Of a DNA stretch of 64,000 nucleotides, positions 36,519 to 48,188 are shown in pieces. The position numbers and the translations under genes are program-made. This DNA comes from Patiria miniata. Its lineage: Eukaryota > Echinodermata > Asteroidea > Valvatida > Asterinidae. The stretch spans positions 24,119,162 through 24,183,161 of the forward strand of contig NW_024037072.1 of the NCBI RefSeq assembly GCF_015706575.1, written 5' to 3'. Numbering within the stretch: the first letter of the stretch is position 1; each line of letters begins with the position of its first letter. The notes beneath the pieces are model-generated. The model was given only the letters and a program-made list of their open reading frames with translations, did no database searches and was not told the origin of the DNA.

Positions 36519-38041
36519 ATGGAGGATGACATGGAGTCTGAAACTTCATGGGATCAAATGTCACAATCTAACATGTCTAACCCATCCCCCCACTATGATG
36601 ACCCACCTAGATCAACACTTGACAAACTAATAAGTCAGGCACAAGATAGCTCTCAATTCCAGACTAAGAGCCGCAAACGGCACATAACATACAGCGATGT
36701 ATACTCTGACTCAGACAGCGATACTTCACAAAACCCCCAACCTAAACGGCGATTCACAAAGAGTCAAAACACCAGGAGCCAACCGACACTTGTCATCATA
36801 AATTCCCCGGATGTTAAGCTTGCTAAAGTTAACCCAATCAAAATAGCTAAAGCCCTGAACAACCTAGGTAGTAATCTTGTAAAAAGTGTCACCAAAAACA
36901 GCCAAGGCGGAATTACGGTTAGGTGCCATACCCCAGCTCTGGCCAAAAAACTCAAAGCCATGTCGCAACTTGACAAATGGGCAATAACTACAGAATTTGC
37001 GAAATCAGAAACTCAAAGTAAAGGAGTTATTACAGGAATCCCCATTGAGATTGAAGACAAAGAAATCCTAGAGACATATAAGGAAGGAGGAGTTCTGGAT
37101 GTTAAGCGTCTGATGCGCAGAAAAGATGGCAAATTGGAAAAAAGTCTTTCTGTCTGTCTAACTGTCAATACACCCACCCTACACGAAACCTTCCAACTGG
37201 GATACGAAATTTTCCGAGTCAAACCCTATGCCCCACCAGTAGTACGTTGCTTCAATTGTCAGCGACTTGAGCATGTTGCCAGCAACTGCCGCAGTTCAAC
37301 CAGATGTGTTAGATGCGGGGATCCCATTCATATGATCAATGTAAACAAAAGGATCAGGTTAAGTGCTGCAGATGTTGTGAACAACACTCATCAGCATATG
37401 CAGGATGCAATACTATCAAGCAAGAAAGACGCATACAAAACATCAGGGTATCGTACAATATATCTTACTCTGATGCAGCAAAAGCCATAAAAACAGACAT
37501 CTCATTCAGCCCTGACGTATCCAGTCAACCTGCACCTAAAACACAAGTTACGCAACCGGCAGCAACAATAGTTGAGAACAAATCTAACCCAAACCCCAGG
37601 CCCAGAACCAATGTTACGACTAAGGACAAAAGACCTAGCCAACCCCAAGTTAGATCACCCACCGAACCACAAAAGTCAGATGCGACTACCCAAACTGAAC
37701 AAACGACAGCCACACAAACGGAGCCTACGCATCAGTGCCTTTGCAGTGAACAAATCATCCTAGAACTACTCACTGGAGTGATGCAAATCTGGGACTCCAT
37801 CAAGAACAAAGACGAGAGAATAGATGCAACAAAGTCTCTAATCGAACACCTCCGTCTCCCTAAGGAACCTAAAAAAGCCAAAGAAAAACGCGGTAGACGG
37901 AGCAAAACAACATCGCAGTCACCAACCGGCACAAGGAAAACTGATACTCAGAAAACACAGCAGAAGAAAACCGACTCTCAACCAACTAACCAACAAATTA
38001 GAAATCAACTCCCAAAAGGCAAACAAAATACGACATCATGA
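36519..38041 (+). pseudogene. LINE ORF1, gag-like with CCHC zinc knuckles
   Basis: The likely start is MEDDMESETSW at 36519; an in-frame ATG at 36471 is less convincing. A basic and serine-rich N-terminus is followed by a conserved middle part (ITTEFAKSETQSKGVITGIP) and knuckles CFNCQRLEHVASNC and CVRCG. A frameshift near 37315 moves the reading frame to GSHSYDQC and CCRCCEQHSSAYAGC, then a polar K/T/Q-rich tail to the TGA at 38039-38041. The role in live relatives is RNA binding in the retrotransposition particle. Confidence 0.8.
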
Positions 38042-39834
38042 ATATCTCCACTATTATGACTAGCCTTCTTATTTTACAATGGAATGCACAATCTCTCACA
38101 GCACACCATAAAGAACTTAAAGCGGCTATTAATTCCTGGTCCACTAAACCCGAAATCATTTGTATACAAGAAACATGGTTGAAAGATGACAAAAATTTCA
38201 AAATGCCTGGTTACGATATTAAACTACCGATGTGATAGGAAAAACACCACCAAAAAAAGTGGTGGAGGATGTGCATTTCTTGTAAAATATGGCATTGGGT
38301 TTAAGTACAAATGTGGCTCTGACACTCCTGTAGAATTTCAGATTGGTGAAATCTATGATGACTGCAAGAATAAAATCAACATCATTAATATTTATAATCC
38401 TTGTACCCAATTAGAATTGGACTCTCTTAAGGCCAAAAAAAAAAGTCTCCGGTTTCTGGTATGCGCGCGCGTCGCCGTAGCCATGCGCGTCGGCAAAATG
38501 AAAACGTTTTTTTTTCCATGAAAGATGATGTCTCAAAACCGCCAAACTCACTGGTTTGACTGGAATCCTGCTGCCGCACAATTTTAACGTGTTTTTAGAC
38601 TGGGTTATGGTCGAGAATAAGCTTTATGTGGCCTCTCTGGACTCCCATATATTTGCACTAAGTTTAGTCGGGCACCATTTGCAGTCATCAGCCGACATTT
38701 GAAGCAAACAAATCAGGTAAAAAAAAAAAAAAAGCCGCGTCGCCGCACCACTTTTTGGGCAAGCTCCATACCAGAAACCGGAGACTTTTTTTGGCCAAAC
38801 CAGATCATAGGAAAAATTGAAAAGCCCTATATCATCTGCGGAGATCTCAATGGTCACAACCCACTTTGGGGCAGCTCTAAACTTGACAACAATGGGCAAG
38901 TTCTTGACGACGTTATATCCAATAACAACATGGTTTGCCTTAACACCGGAGAAGGAACTAGGATTAACTCATCTCACTGCTCTCTCTCCTGCATTGATAT
39001 TACTCTAGCTTCTTCTTGCATAGCCGCCAAATGTGACTGGTCAGTACTTGACGACACCTGGGGAAGCGACCACTGCCCAATTCTCATCAAAATCAATCAT
39101 CGCATTTACAAAAGTCCTTCCAATAAACTACCAAGATGGTCACTGAAAAAAGCTGACTGGGGGAGATTCGAAGATGAATGCAATCGACTCATCAATAAAC
39201 CGGATGAATCAGCCAAAATAGATGATGTATATAACAATTTCATACCTGATCTTGACCTTGCCATGACCAATTCAATTCCTAAAACAGACCCTGGTAAAGA
39301 CGGAATTAGTAATACGGTCATTAAACATCTCCCCATCAAAGTTCGTGAATACCTGCTTATTATACATGTGTATTTAATATGATTTGGCACACTTCCCAAT
39401 GTCCCATGCAATGGAAAGAAACTATTCTCATTCCAATCCTCAAACCAGGGAAAGATCCTGTCAACCCTTCATCCTATCGACCTATAGCCCTCACCTCCAC
39501 CTTATGTAAACTGATGGAACGAATGATTAATTGCCGTCTTCTCTGGAAAATTGAAACAAATGATCTTTTCAGCCAACAACAGAGTGGATTCAGAAAAGGC
39601 CGCAGCACCAAAGACCACATTATCAATCTGGAGTCATCGATCAATAAAGCCCGGGCGAACAAAGAAAGCACCCTTGCGGTTTTCCTAGACGTCGAAAAGG
39701 CCTACGATATGCTGTGGCGCAAAGGGGTCATCATAACTTCAAGCCATGGGCATATATATGGTCGCGTTATCTGCTGGATTAACAACTTCCTCAGCGACAG
39801 GAAAATTCAAGTAAAAACTAATGACACCCTCTCC
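38038..39834 (+). pseudogene. LINE ORF2, 5' part: endonuclease and start of reverse transcriptase
   Basis: The ATG at 38038 overlaps the ORF1 stop in ATGA. Endonuclease motifs are LQWNAQSL and ICIQETWL, a frameshift near 38230, then SGGGCAFL, YIICGDLNGHNPLWGS, SCIDITLASS and WGSDHCPI. The MITE 38431-38796 sits between ELDSL and NQIIGKIEKP; its 3-bp duplication keeps the frame. After MTNSIPKT the text jumps to DPGKDGIS, so about 100 residues of the linker seem to be missing. A frameshift near 39370 precedes ILIPILKPGKDP, YRPIALTS, GFRKGRSTKDH and FLDVEKAYDMLWRKG. The frame then reaches the P-like insertion at KTNDTLS. Confidence 0.8.
38431..38796. mobile_element. Harbinger-like MITE, copy C, inside LINE ORF2
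   Basis: 366 bp, ends GGCCAAAAAAAAAAGTCTCC and GGAGACTTTTTTTGGCC. Left flank TAA (38428-38430), right flank AAA (38797-38799): a TAA duplication with one change. Same orientation as copy A. Confidence 0.8.
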
Positions 39835-41658
39835 CATAGACATAAAGAACCTATAGACGGACAGCGCCTATGGAAATCAACGTCAGGGTACCGTAATTTT
39901 GACGGCGCCCGACTAGGTATGAAACCATGGGCGGGACAACCTCGTCCCCAGGGTGTCGAGCAGTACGCGCCCACCCCTACCTGCTCTCTCACCCTGGTAT
40001 TGGATCATTTGCATGTGCAAGATTTTTGCACACGTATGCAAATGAGGAACAGTCTGGTGCCTGGATATGCGTTACACATTAGCGTTTGTTTTTGTATGGG
40101 GTGTCTGGGGTAAAAACGGAGTCAATTCGTAGCAGCGCGAGCACGGCGTGAGTTACGAAAACACGATTTTTGAAATCAAACTGTTACGATCTTATCGAGA
40201 CAACATGCAGTATCATATTTCATATTAATATGAGCAAATTGGAAAGGAAATTAGTATTTTCGAGAAGGCGTGGATGAATGATCGCGAAAACACGTACTGC
40301 ACGTTGTGAATATATAGCACCAAGTACACGATAAAAATCCATTACTAGCCAATTGCGGTATCCAATCAGGATACAGGAAGAAAGTTTCCTATCCAGGGTT
40401 TACTATTGGAAACGCTGTTGGAAATAAAGTAAGCACTGGGGACGAGGTTGATGGGCGGGAGTTTTGAATAAATGTGCATAAATGTGGAAAAACATCGGAA
40501 GGGATGATACAAATCGACAATTTCGGTTGAAAACGCATTGATGGTGACTGAAAACCCTTTGAAACGTTGACTTCATAAATGATGAACAGCTATGTATCTG
40601 TGTGTGTGTTATTTCAAAATATATTAGTTAGGTCTACAACCGCCGCGAAACGCGGCATGCTGAGTGGGTGCTGCGTTGGTCACGTATTTCTGACACGTCC
40701 GAGTCATGTGAGTTGTCATAATTGTATGTGTTTGTGCGGTACGCGAATACGGTGCGAGGTAAGTTGTCTTTTGACTTTGAGGAAATCGAAATCGGGACTG
40801 TTTGTTTCACTTGATATTGACAACGGCGGATACTTGTTTGGTTAATCATGTTAGTATAAAATGGGCCTAAAAACAAGGGAAATCAATAAAGGGTCGAGTG
40901 TACATCCCCGAGTAAAATATCTGCAAATAAATCTGCAAATTTCGCCTGAAATTTACAGGATAACTATAGATATCTTTACTATAGAAACAGAATTTAATTT
41001 CCCTGGACATGCTGGATAATATTAACCAGGTAACTTCAGGTAGGACTTTCAAGTGGAAAAACTCTTGATTTCAATTTTTCTTAGACAACTTTTCCTCACA
41101 CATAGCTAATCAGAAAAGCATGTGCTGTGTGTTGTGGCTCACTATAAAAGGAAAACCCTACAACTAGGCCTAGGAAAGAGAGTATTTGAGCCACATTTAT
41201 GCGTCAGTTGTCATGGTAACAATTCATTACACCAAAAAAAAAACTGTTTAATCGGTTGCCAGGGGGAGATCCATGATTTTTTTTTGGGGGGGGGGGAGGG
41301 GGTTCGGGCCCATCAGGCACATGTAATTTTTTTTATTATTACTAAGGGAGCCCAGTCAAAGAAGGGGGGTGTTTCTGACCCCCAAACCCTCCCTCTGGAT
41401 CTGCACCTGGTTGCTACGTCACGTGTTACTATTCAGCACTAGTCCAGAACCATTGAGCTTTCAAGCGATCTACAACGTACATGTACATGTATTGTAGGTC
41501 AGGGAGCTACATCAGCCAATGTCCACGCCCACCCCACCTATATGCCTACACTACTGTCAGCCATGATTCCTCCAGTTACTTCAAAAAGTGGGGTCTGATT
41601 GTCATGGTGGTGTTCTCCACAGATTCTGTTCATCATTTCAATAGACCTAAAATATAAT

Positions 41659-41755
41659 GACGACACGCTCTGTTTACATGTATGCTTCCCTATTTGAGCC
41701 AGCTGGGACGTAATAGGAAAGCGCACATGTAAACAAAGCGTGACGTCATGATGTC
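41659..41755. repeat. Palindromic repeat (GTCACGCTTTGTTT family), second copy
   Basis: Arms of about 35 bp (GACGACACGCTCTGTTTACA against TGTAAACAAAGCGTGACGTC) around a 20-25-bp centre. Matches the palindrome at 9542-9647. Confidence 0.5.
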
Positions 41756-41937
41756 TTGGATCTAATTGGAGACTCATCTCTGATTTATAGTTATTTTTAT
41801 TAAATAACTTTATATGAAAGAAAAATTGAGAGCCAAAGATGAGATATACATATACCCAGGTATTAATGAAAAAGGAAGGCCTGTTCATATACAGCATGTC
41901 CACTATAGCTGCCATGCTGGTTGTAAGTGATACAATG

Positions 41938-43010
41938 TATTATTTGTACACAATTAGCTTTCAAAATAAATTTCAATTTATTTGTAACAATTGAAATCAA
42001 ACAAAGCAATATTCATAGAAGGATAAATTTTATATAGGCTATAATATCTATAAATTATGTACAACATCTGTGTTATCTGCGTACAAATATAAACACGGTA
42101 AAAAAATAAAATAAAATAAATCTATTATGTTCAATGTTTAAGTTAACCTTGTTCCATTCATGAATACTAAAACATCTTTGGAAAGGTATGTACAAATGTA
42201 ACTAGTTTGAGAATTTAAGGTCCAAAAATCGCATTGTGCAATGAGCACAATACACAATGGATGTAATGAGTGTTTAATGTAACTCCACTTGCATATTATT
42301 CGCACAAAATCAACAACCTTTTCATTTCGTGTTTTCAAATAAATATTGGCTTTGTAAAAATAAATGAAGGTAAAACTGTGGAAATAAATTTTCAAATAAA
42401 TAAGTATGATTCTGAAAAGATAAAAGGGTACACACACAGATTGTAAATGTCAGTGTACAATTATACACAGCAAAAATATCAATTAAAATAAATATGCAAA
42501 GTTGTTTGTTTACGTTTATATTTTCCCATTCATATGATCCGTTTGCAGATGATGTGCATTTGAGAATGTGAATACACATGAGTGTCCACAAAAATAGAAA
42601 TTTACCCCGGTACAATAAACAAAAAATAATTCTAATAAACAAGTACAAGTTCTTAATTCCATTTTGCACTTGAGCGTCCAATAAATAGAAATCTACAATA
42701 TATTAACACAAATGAATTCTAATAAACATTGTTTACATTTGCTCATATAAGTACAATTTCTTAATTACACTTTGCAGTTTTGTACACAATTAATAAGCTG
42801 TTCATTCGATATACATATAAAAAAAATAAACTGGAGGTAAAATTGTGGAATTAAAATTTTCTTGGAATAAATATAATTGTGAAAAGACAGAAGGGTACAA
42901 ACACAAACTGTAAAATTGTATGTACAACTATACACAATGAAAGCGTTAACTTCAATAAATTAACCATAAAAATTACTGCAACCTGTATTTTTTCATAATA
43001 AACAATTTCA
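41938..43010. other. AT-rich DNA with diverged tandem blocks inside the P-like element
   Basis: A ~130-bp block at about 42320-42490 (AAGGGTACACACACAGATTG, GTACAATTATACACA) recurs at about 42830-42965. A shorter block with AATTCTAATAAACA recurs at 42630 and 42715. No coding sequence recognised. Confidence 0.45.
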
Positions 43011-43078
43011 GCAAAACGCTTTGCCGAATTCAGTACCTTATCTAACTCCAAGGTTTTAAAAAAAAAATAGTTTCTGAC

Positions 43079-43517
43079 CTGATAGAGCTCTGATGGAAAT
43101 GTGTAGGATCCATGATCACTCTGGACAGCTGTCACTATTTTTCTACGCATATCCAGGTCTTCGTCGGGTTCAAGAAGAGAATTTGCTGTCTCACGAGCTA
43201 CAGCAAGATTCAATACTCGACGCTCCTTAAGGGGCCAAGGCTGAAGGTGTTTGGGAAATTCGAACGTGTGCAAAGCATTTCTCTTCAGAATTTTGGTTTT
43301 ACCGCCTGTTTTGAAAGACTCGGGATCAAAGTGCTTCGAGCAGAGGCTATCTTGACTAGAAGGATTGTAGCCATGCCAACGCATAGCATGCACCCACTGG
43401 TGTCGTCTGGTGAGGTCCTTCGGAATATAATAGTGGAATGTAATTCCATTCGCCTTTGATTCTTGTGAATAACGCTGTTTACACCCCCATGCTACACAGG
43501 TTCGGCATTGTGCATCA
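43079..43517 (-). CDS. THAP-domain exon of the P-like element
   Basis: The minus-strand exon reads CRTCVAWGCKQRYSQ, GITFHYYIPKD, QWVHAMRWHGY, then LCSKHFDPESF and HTFEFP. This is a full THAP zinc-binding module (C-x4-C, the conserved Trp, C-x2-H at CSKH, and the closing Pro). About 60 residues rich in charge follow (RRVLNLAVARETANSLLEPD) up to a donor CAG/gtcaga at 43079. The 5' edge is uncertain: the better-looking acceptor (gcag at 43527) would bring a stop in frame, so an AG at 43518-43519 is more likely. A possible first exon is 45171-45223. It lies between the inverted ends of the P-like element. THAP also occurs in host genes and Kolobok transposases. Confidence 0.75.
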
Positions 43518-43784
43518 CTTTAGATTCTGCAAAACAAATACAAGAGAAAACAAAGGTTTATTATTATCAAGTTACATAGTGTAGGTCACAGTACGTAATA
43601 TATATTTATAATTATAGGCACTTGCAAAATTAGAGCCAAGTTGAGGATGAACACGGAATAGGAAAATAAAATGTCGCTGATAGCTGTCCACACTTCAGAC
43701 TTGACTGCAAGTAGCAAAGGAATGAATGACTTTTAATGGTGTTGAACACAAATTTAGAACTTGTGCAAATTCAAAATTTGTATG

Positions 43785-44312
43785 CGCGATCAGAAAGAAT
43801 GATGTAACCTGACGCTACCTTAGCAGTTGTGCACAAAATCTATCGAGAGTCAAGAAGTTTCATGTGCCACACTCCTATATAGCTTGACAGAATTCCAACA
43901 AAATTTGAATACACTAATGCTGTATTCTTTGGATCATTCTATGCTCTTCTGGCAGTTGATATGTTCTGGTTGGCCACATTGTGACATTGTTATTAAGTTC
44001 CCAATGACTGTTATGCAAATTGTTGACAATCCTGACAAAGGAAAAGGGTCCACTCTTGGTAATTTGTGCAAGTTATAAAATTAATCTGCTCAACATTGCC
44101 ATGACTCCATGAGGAAAAGAATGTTGCAACCTGACGCTGCTTTTTTCTTCATATATCATCTCAATGAATGTTGCGAACATGATGATAAGATATGAATCTG
44201 GGACTGATAAACACAAATTTGTTACGAAATATTTAGAAAATTGTCTTGACTCTCCATAGACTTTGTACACAACCGCTGAAGTAGCGTCAGATTACAACAT
44301 TCTTTCCTGACA
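43785..44312. repeat. Foldback repeat with GTAACCTGACGC arms
   Basis: The left arm (AGAAAGAATGATGTAACCTG, then TGTGCACAAAATCTAT and GAGAGTCAAGA) is mirrored at about 44225-44312. A third partial block lies near 44110. Non-coding, inside the P-like element. Confidence 0.5.
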
Positions 44313-44353
44313 TGCCTGAGTGAGTGAGTGACTGACTGGGACTATGAGATGAT

Positions 44354-44957
44354 GATTGCAGGTCAACTCGCCCCCTGACCGACTCGCCCCTTACCGACTT
44401 GCCCCTTACCGGCTCACCCCCTGACCGACTTGCCTCCTGACCGACTCGCCCCTTACAAGCTCGCCACCTGGCTGACTCGCCTCCTAGCCGACTCGCCCCC
44501 TGACCGACTCGCCCCCTGACCCCCCTTGAAAATTATGCACCGTACGGGGACATCGTGAAAAAAATATAAAACAAAAACATGGAGCACATTGCCCGGTCGC
44601 AACATGAAACTTAATGGAGCCAAATTATTCAAACGTCAGTTTGAAAGATTTCCGTAAACAAATGCAAAAAACTATTGATCCTTTATAAAGAAACTCAGAT
44701 AACGAAGCTGAATGGCTGGACCCTCTGTGTTCCCCTCCACTGTCTTTATTTTTTTTCCACGATGTACTCGTACGGTGCATCATTTTCCAGGGGGCGAGTC
44801 GGTCAGGGGGCCAGTCGGTCAGGGGGCGAGTCGGCTAGGAGGGGAGTTGGCGAGGGGGCGAGTCGGCTGGGGGGGGGGGGAGCTTGTAAGGGGCGAGTCG
44901 GTCAGGGAGCGAGTCTGTAAGGGGCGAGTCGGTCAGGGGGCGAGTTGACCTGACACC
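44354..44957. mobile_element. Foldback MITE with 16-bp GACTCGCCCCCTGACC repeats
   Basis: The left half repeats GACTCGCCCCCTGACC about ten times, the right half its inverse, around a ~240-bp AT-rich centre. Outer edges GATTGCAGGTCAACTCG and its imperfect inverse. The 8-bp duplication GAGATGAT is exact (44346-44353, 44958-44965). Nested in the P-like element. Confidence 0.75.
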
Positions 44958-45170
44958 GAGATGATAATGTGCTACAATTGAATCGTGCACAACCATGACA
45001 ACCAGAAAAGTGGCGTCTGGATCAATTTTTATTTGCAAAATATCCAATGGAATTTTCCTAAAATACTTGCTTTTTTTCCCCTTGCTCAATGCCCAGATAT
45101 ATCATACATGATATGTACACATTGTCAGGTTTGTTCTACTGTCATAAAAGGCAATAATACTACAACTTAC

Positions 45171-45223
45171 CCATCACTGTGACGTTCTGCTTTGAGGACC
45201 TCACACGTATGTTTCAGCCCCAT
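45171..45223 (-). CDS. Possible first exon of the THAP gene
   Basis: ATG at 45221-45223 opens MGLKHTCEVLKAERHSD and runs to a strong donor GATGG/gtaagt at 45171. The phase (two bases left over) fits the AG at 43518-43519 before the THAP exon. Only 17 codons, so this rests on phase and one donor. Confidence 0.3.
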
Positions 45224-46804
45224 AGACCGTGCGTGCATTTAGTTGTCTTCTCACGCATGCGCAATGGTTTCCTCCGCGTCGTCGGCTTGCAAACAGCGGT
45301 AGCAGACGACGCACTGAACGATTGTCTGGTTTTCATGTCTTAAAATGTATCCTTCTCAAACGTACTTAAAAGATGATTCAAACCAAAAATTATCAGTAGA
45401 CCAAGTGAACAAAGATATAAATTGTCTCTACAGTGTGGTAACGGCGCTAAAAACGTTTTCAAATATATAAAAAAAACAATAATTATGGACAAAAAACGTA
45501 CAAAATGAAAAGGAAAAACATCGTTCGCTTTTGAGTTTGGTTTACACATTTTGGACAATTTGCCGGGTTTACCTCAGATCAGCCGTAGTACCATCGGAAA
45601 GGATGATAGATTATTTTCATTTTACAGGTGATTTGATGTAAGAAGGAAACCTGTAGCTTATAAAAATCGTCATTTTTCGAGTAAACCCATTTTGAAAGCT
45701 TCGTGCACAAATGCACTGGTCCCAGTGCCCTCTATGATCGTACTTAACTGCATTTCAGGGCGGGGAACCAGTCAGTTGTAAATCGTTTCAGTTAAATGTA
45801 TTTCCAACGCGTCAAAAGATTACAAACGGAGCGGCGCGTGGCGCGTGGCTAGCCATAATGTTTACGGGGCCAGATTCCAGGGTCTGTGTACAGGTACGTG
45901 CACACTAACGTTACATTCAACGAAAAAAACGTATAACGTGAGACCTTACTTTTCTCATTGAAACGGTTTCCGACTTAAATGACTGATTTATACATCGCAC
46001 TTTCCGTGGCATCCTTTACCATTTTTCAGTGAAGACAAGTTTACAATTACTCGGCAAAACTGAAAAATTATCCCCTAAACTGTCGCCTGTTTTGAATTTG
46101 TGACCCAATACTTTAGTACTACACGACACGGAAAAACAAAAAAAATGCATCAAATACTCTCTGTTTTTTTGCGCTACGGTTTACAAAAGTGACTTTGATT
46201 GCCTAAAATTCCTGTCCACGTGGAAAGAAAAATTTATCAAAGTATTTCGAGCGTGATGTTGACCGATACTTCAGTGGGTCAAACTGCGACTGCAAACATC
46301 CATGTTTGCTGATTATCAGTATTTCATATTTTGAGTGCGCATGCGCGCAAACTAAATGAGCGGCTGAAACATACGTGCTCACCAGACAGCCGCGTACTGT
46401 ATGTTATGTGTGGTCCTACTAAAGCGCGTCAACAAGCGTCAACAAGCGTCAACAAGTTTTAGTAGTCGTTAAGTGCGCGTCAACAAATAGGCTTTTGAAC
46501 AATAAAAACAGCTTTATATGGTAGAAAAAGCAATACTAATGAGAGAAATGATGGCTCTATCCTATTCAGAGACGCCTCTCCTATAGATTGGCTTGAGAAT
46601 AAAGAATGTGCATAAGAACAACACATTGAATTATTCGATGGTGTGATATTGTGTGGTTCATTTCTTCAATTAAGACACATGAAGGGGTCTTAAAAATTGG
46701 GTAGAAATAAGAGGGAGAAATCAATGGAAGTTTTGACCGTAGCCAAGTTTACCCAGGCAGTGGGGTGGGTTAGGTTTTACCTGAGGGCATTAGCGGGAAT
46801 GCAT

Positions 46805-46829
46805 TTTCGTCCCTTCAGGGACTCATCAG
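46805..46829 (-). ncRNA. Hammerhead ribozyme core
   Basis: The minus strand reads CTGATGA, GTCCC, loop TGAA, GGGAC, GAAA: the invariant hammerhead core with a perfect 5-bp stem II. Downstream GCATT and AATGC can form stem III (about 46786-46804). I could not settle stem I and the cleavage site, so activity is unproven. It lies about 105 nt 3' of the Penelope-like ORF, and hammerheads are a known part of Penelope-like elements. Confidence 0.6.
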
Positions 46830-46933
46830 CCGCTGGATTCAAAGAATGCGTAGGTATGGGTTAGTGAGTTAAATGGAACTCACTTTGAGGAAAAGATTCC
46901 GTCTAATTTATCCGGTATTTTGTGGTTACAACT

Positions 46934-47254
46934 TCATTCGGATGGGATTTGTTCATCCAATAGTGAAATTAGGATATCAAGTGTGTTATCTTCGTTCTCA
47001 GTTGTGGAGGATTGAATGTCTTCCGTATGGCTGAGTTTGGCTCTGACAAGTCTCTTCTTGGTGTTTTCAGCTATCTTATAGGCAACTAAAGGAGGTTTAG
47101 GGAAAACTTCCTTCAAAGTTGGGTTGCTTGAGATAAGATTCCAGTGTCTGGAGAGAGCACGCTTGATGTCCATGTGTTTTACATGGGGGTTGTAAGTCGT
47201 GGTGAAGACGAGGGGAAGTTCTTTTTTGGTTTTCACTTGAATAAACCAAAACAC
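46934..47254 (-). pseudogene. Penelope-like element fragment (post-RT region)
   Basis: The ORF has LPLVFTTTYNPHVKHMDIKR, ALSRHWNLISSNPTLKEVFP and PPLVAYKIAENTKKRLVRAK, the conserved segment that follows the reverse transcriptase core in Penelope-like elements. It ends in an acidic tail (ENEDNTLDILISLLDEQIPSE) and a stop. Neither the RT core nor a GIY-YIG domain was seen. An AG just before TGAAAACC could be a splice acceptor. Confidence 0.6.
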
Positions 47255-48188
47255 TGAAATGTGTTTTAAATTGATATGTATACAGTAAATGAGTAAACAT
47301 AAAATGATTTGTTAAAGTTGAGGCATAAAATGGACTACTTAAGAATAAATGAATAAAACAAAATTGTCCCTACTAGCCCTCCCTGGATTAATGCTTGAAG
47401 AGACTCCATGCCTCTTTATTTTTTATTTTTGATATTCTTTTCCTTCAATTACTATACTTGCCTGTTATATATAGTAAGTTTAATTTTCATCTTGAATTAA
47501 TTACCAACTTGTATTTATTACTTCGAAATAACTACAATGTATCTACTGCAGGAATGTAAGAACACTCGTTGCAATACGTCTGATACAATTTGTCCTGTTT
47601 TTGTGCAATGAACTATTTGTGTATTAAACTTAAACTGTTTTTTGTATTAGGCCCTATGTACTTTTTCTTAGATCGGTTTGTTCATACAATTTTACAATGT
47701 CTGCCAAAAAATCCCAATGCAAAAACCAAACGAAGTATCGCTAAGCGTATCGTATAAAGAAACCCCTATGCGTGAATGGTACACTCCACGCATGCGTAGT
47801 ATGTAGATCTCAAACAAGATGGCGGCCAATACTAAACCGAAAAAGCCGTCGTAGATTTCACGCTGGAAAACCACTTTTTAAGTAATTTTAACCTTAATTG
47901 ATATGCAGAAGATGTTCATTATTGCTTTTTCTACCATATAAAGCTGTTTTTATTGTTCAAAGGCCTATACAAAATTTGTTGACGCGCACTTAACTACTAC
48001 TAAAACTTGTTGACGCTTGTTGACGCTTGCTGACGCGCTTTAGTAGGACCCGTCTCGTGTGCGCTTTATGGGTGACCGCGTCGAACAAGTTTGCCCATGG
48101 TTTTTAAAAATGGCGGCTTCACTGAAATTACGGTCTTGCGCCCCCTGTTGTCCGTCTATAGGTTCTTTATGTCTATGCCCTAGTCTCC

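Larger units (their letters stand above)
46412..48050. mobile_element. Foldback element with GCGTCAACAA repeats, nested in the P-like element
   Basis: Arms of about 125 bp start GGTCCTACTAAAGCGCGTCA and carry three to five copies of GCGTCAACAA, then AACAATAAAAACAGC and TATATGGTAGAAAAAGCAAT; the right arm mirrors this to 48050. I see no clear target duplication. The interior holds a Penelope-like fragment. Confidence 0.7.
39835..48177. mobile_element. P-like DNA transposon (8.3 kb) inserted in the LINE
   Basis: The two ends are a perfect 29-bp inverted repeat starting CATAGACATAAAGAACC. An 11-bp subterminal inverted repeat AAACCATGGGC lies 87 bp inside the left end (39922-39932) and 74 bp inside the right end (48093-48103 as its inverse); Drosophila P has the same layout of 31-bp ends plus 11-bp internal repeats. 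The target site is CCCTCTCC at 39827-39834; the right copy reads CCCTAGTCTCC (48178-48188), i.e. the same 8 bp with three extra bases. It encodes a THAP-domain exon, the DNA-binding domain of P transposases. I did not recognise the RNase H-like catalytic part. Foldback elements at 44354-44957 and 46412-48050 are nested inside. Confidence 0.7.

Noticed and set aside
36764-37932. Minus-strand ORFs within LINE ORF1
   Set aside because: Shadows of the gag-like frame; no domain.
41538-41660. Possible terminal exon of the THAP gene (SIEMMNRICGEHHHDNQ)
   Set aside because: An acceptor-like site precedes it, but the phase does not fit the THAP exon donor at 43079 and the upstream part is a palindrome.
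42138-42681. Hydrophobic minus-strand ORFs as membrane proteins
   Set aside because: They come from AT-rich tandem blocks; the apparent Phe/Leu/Ile/Tyr richness is compositional.
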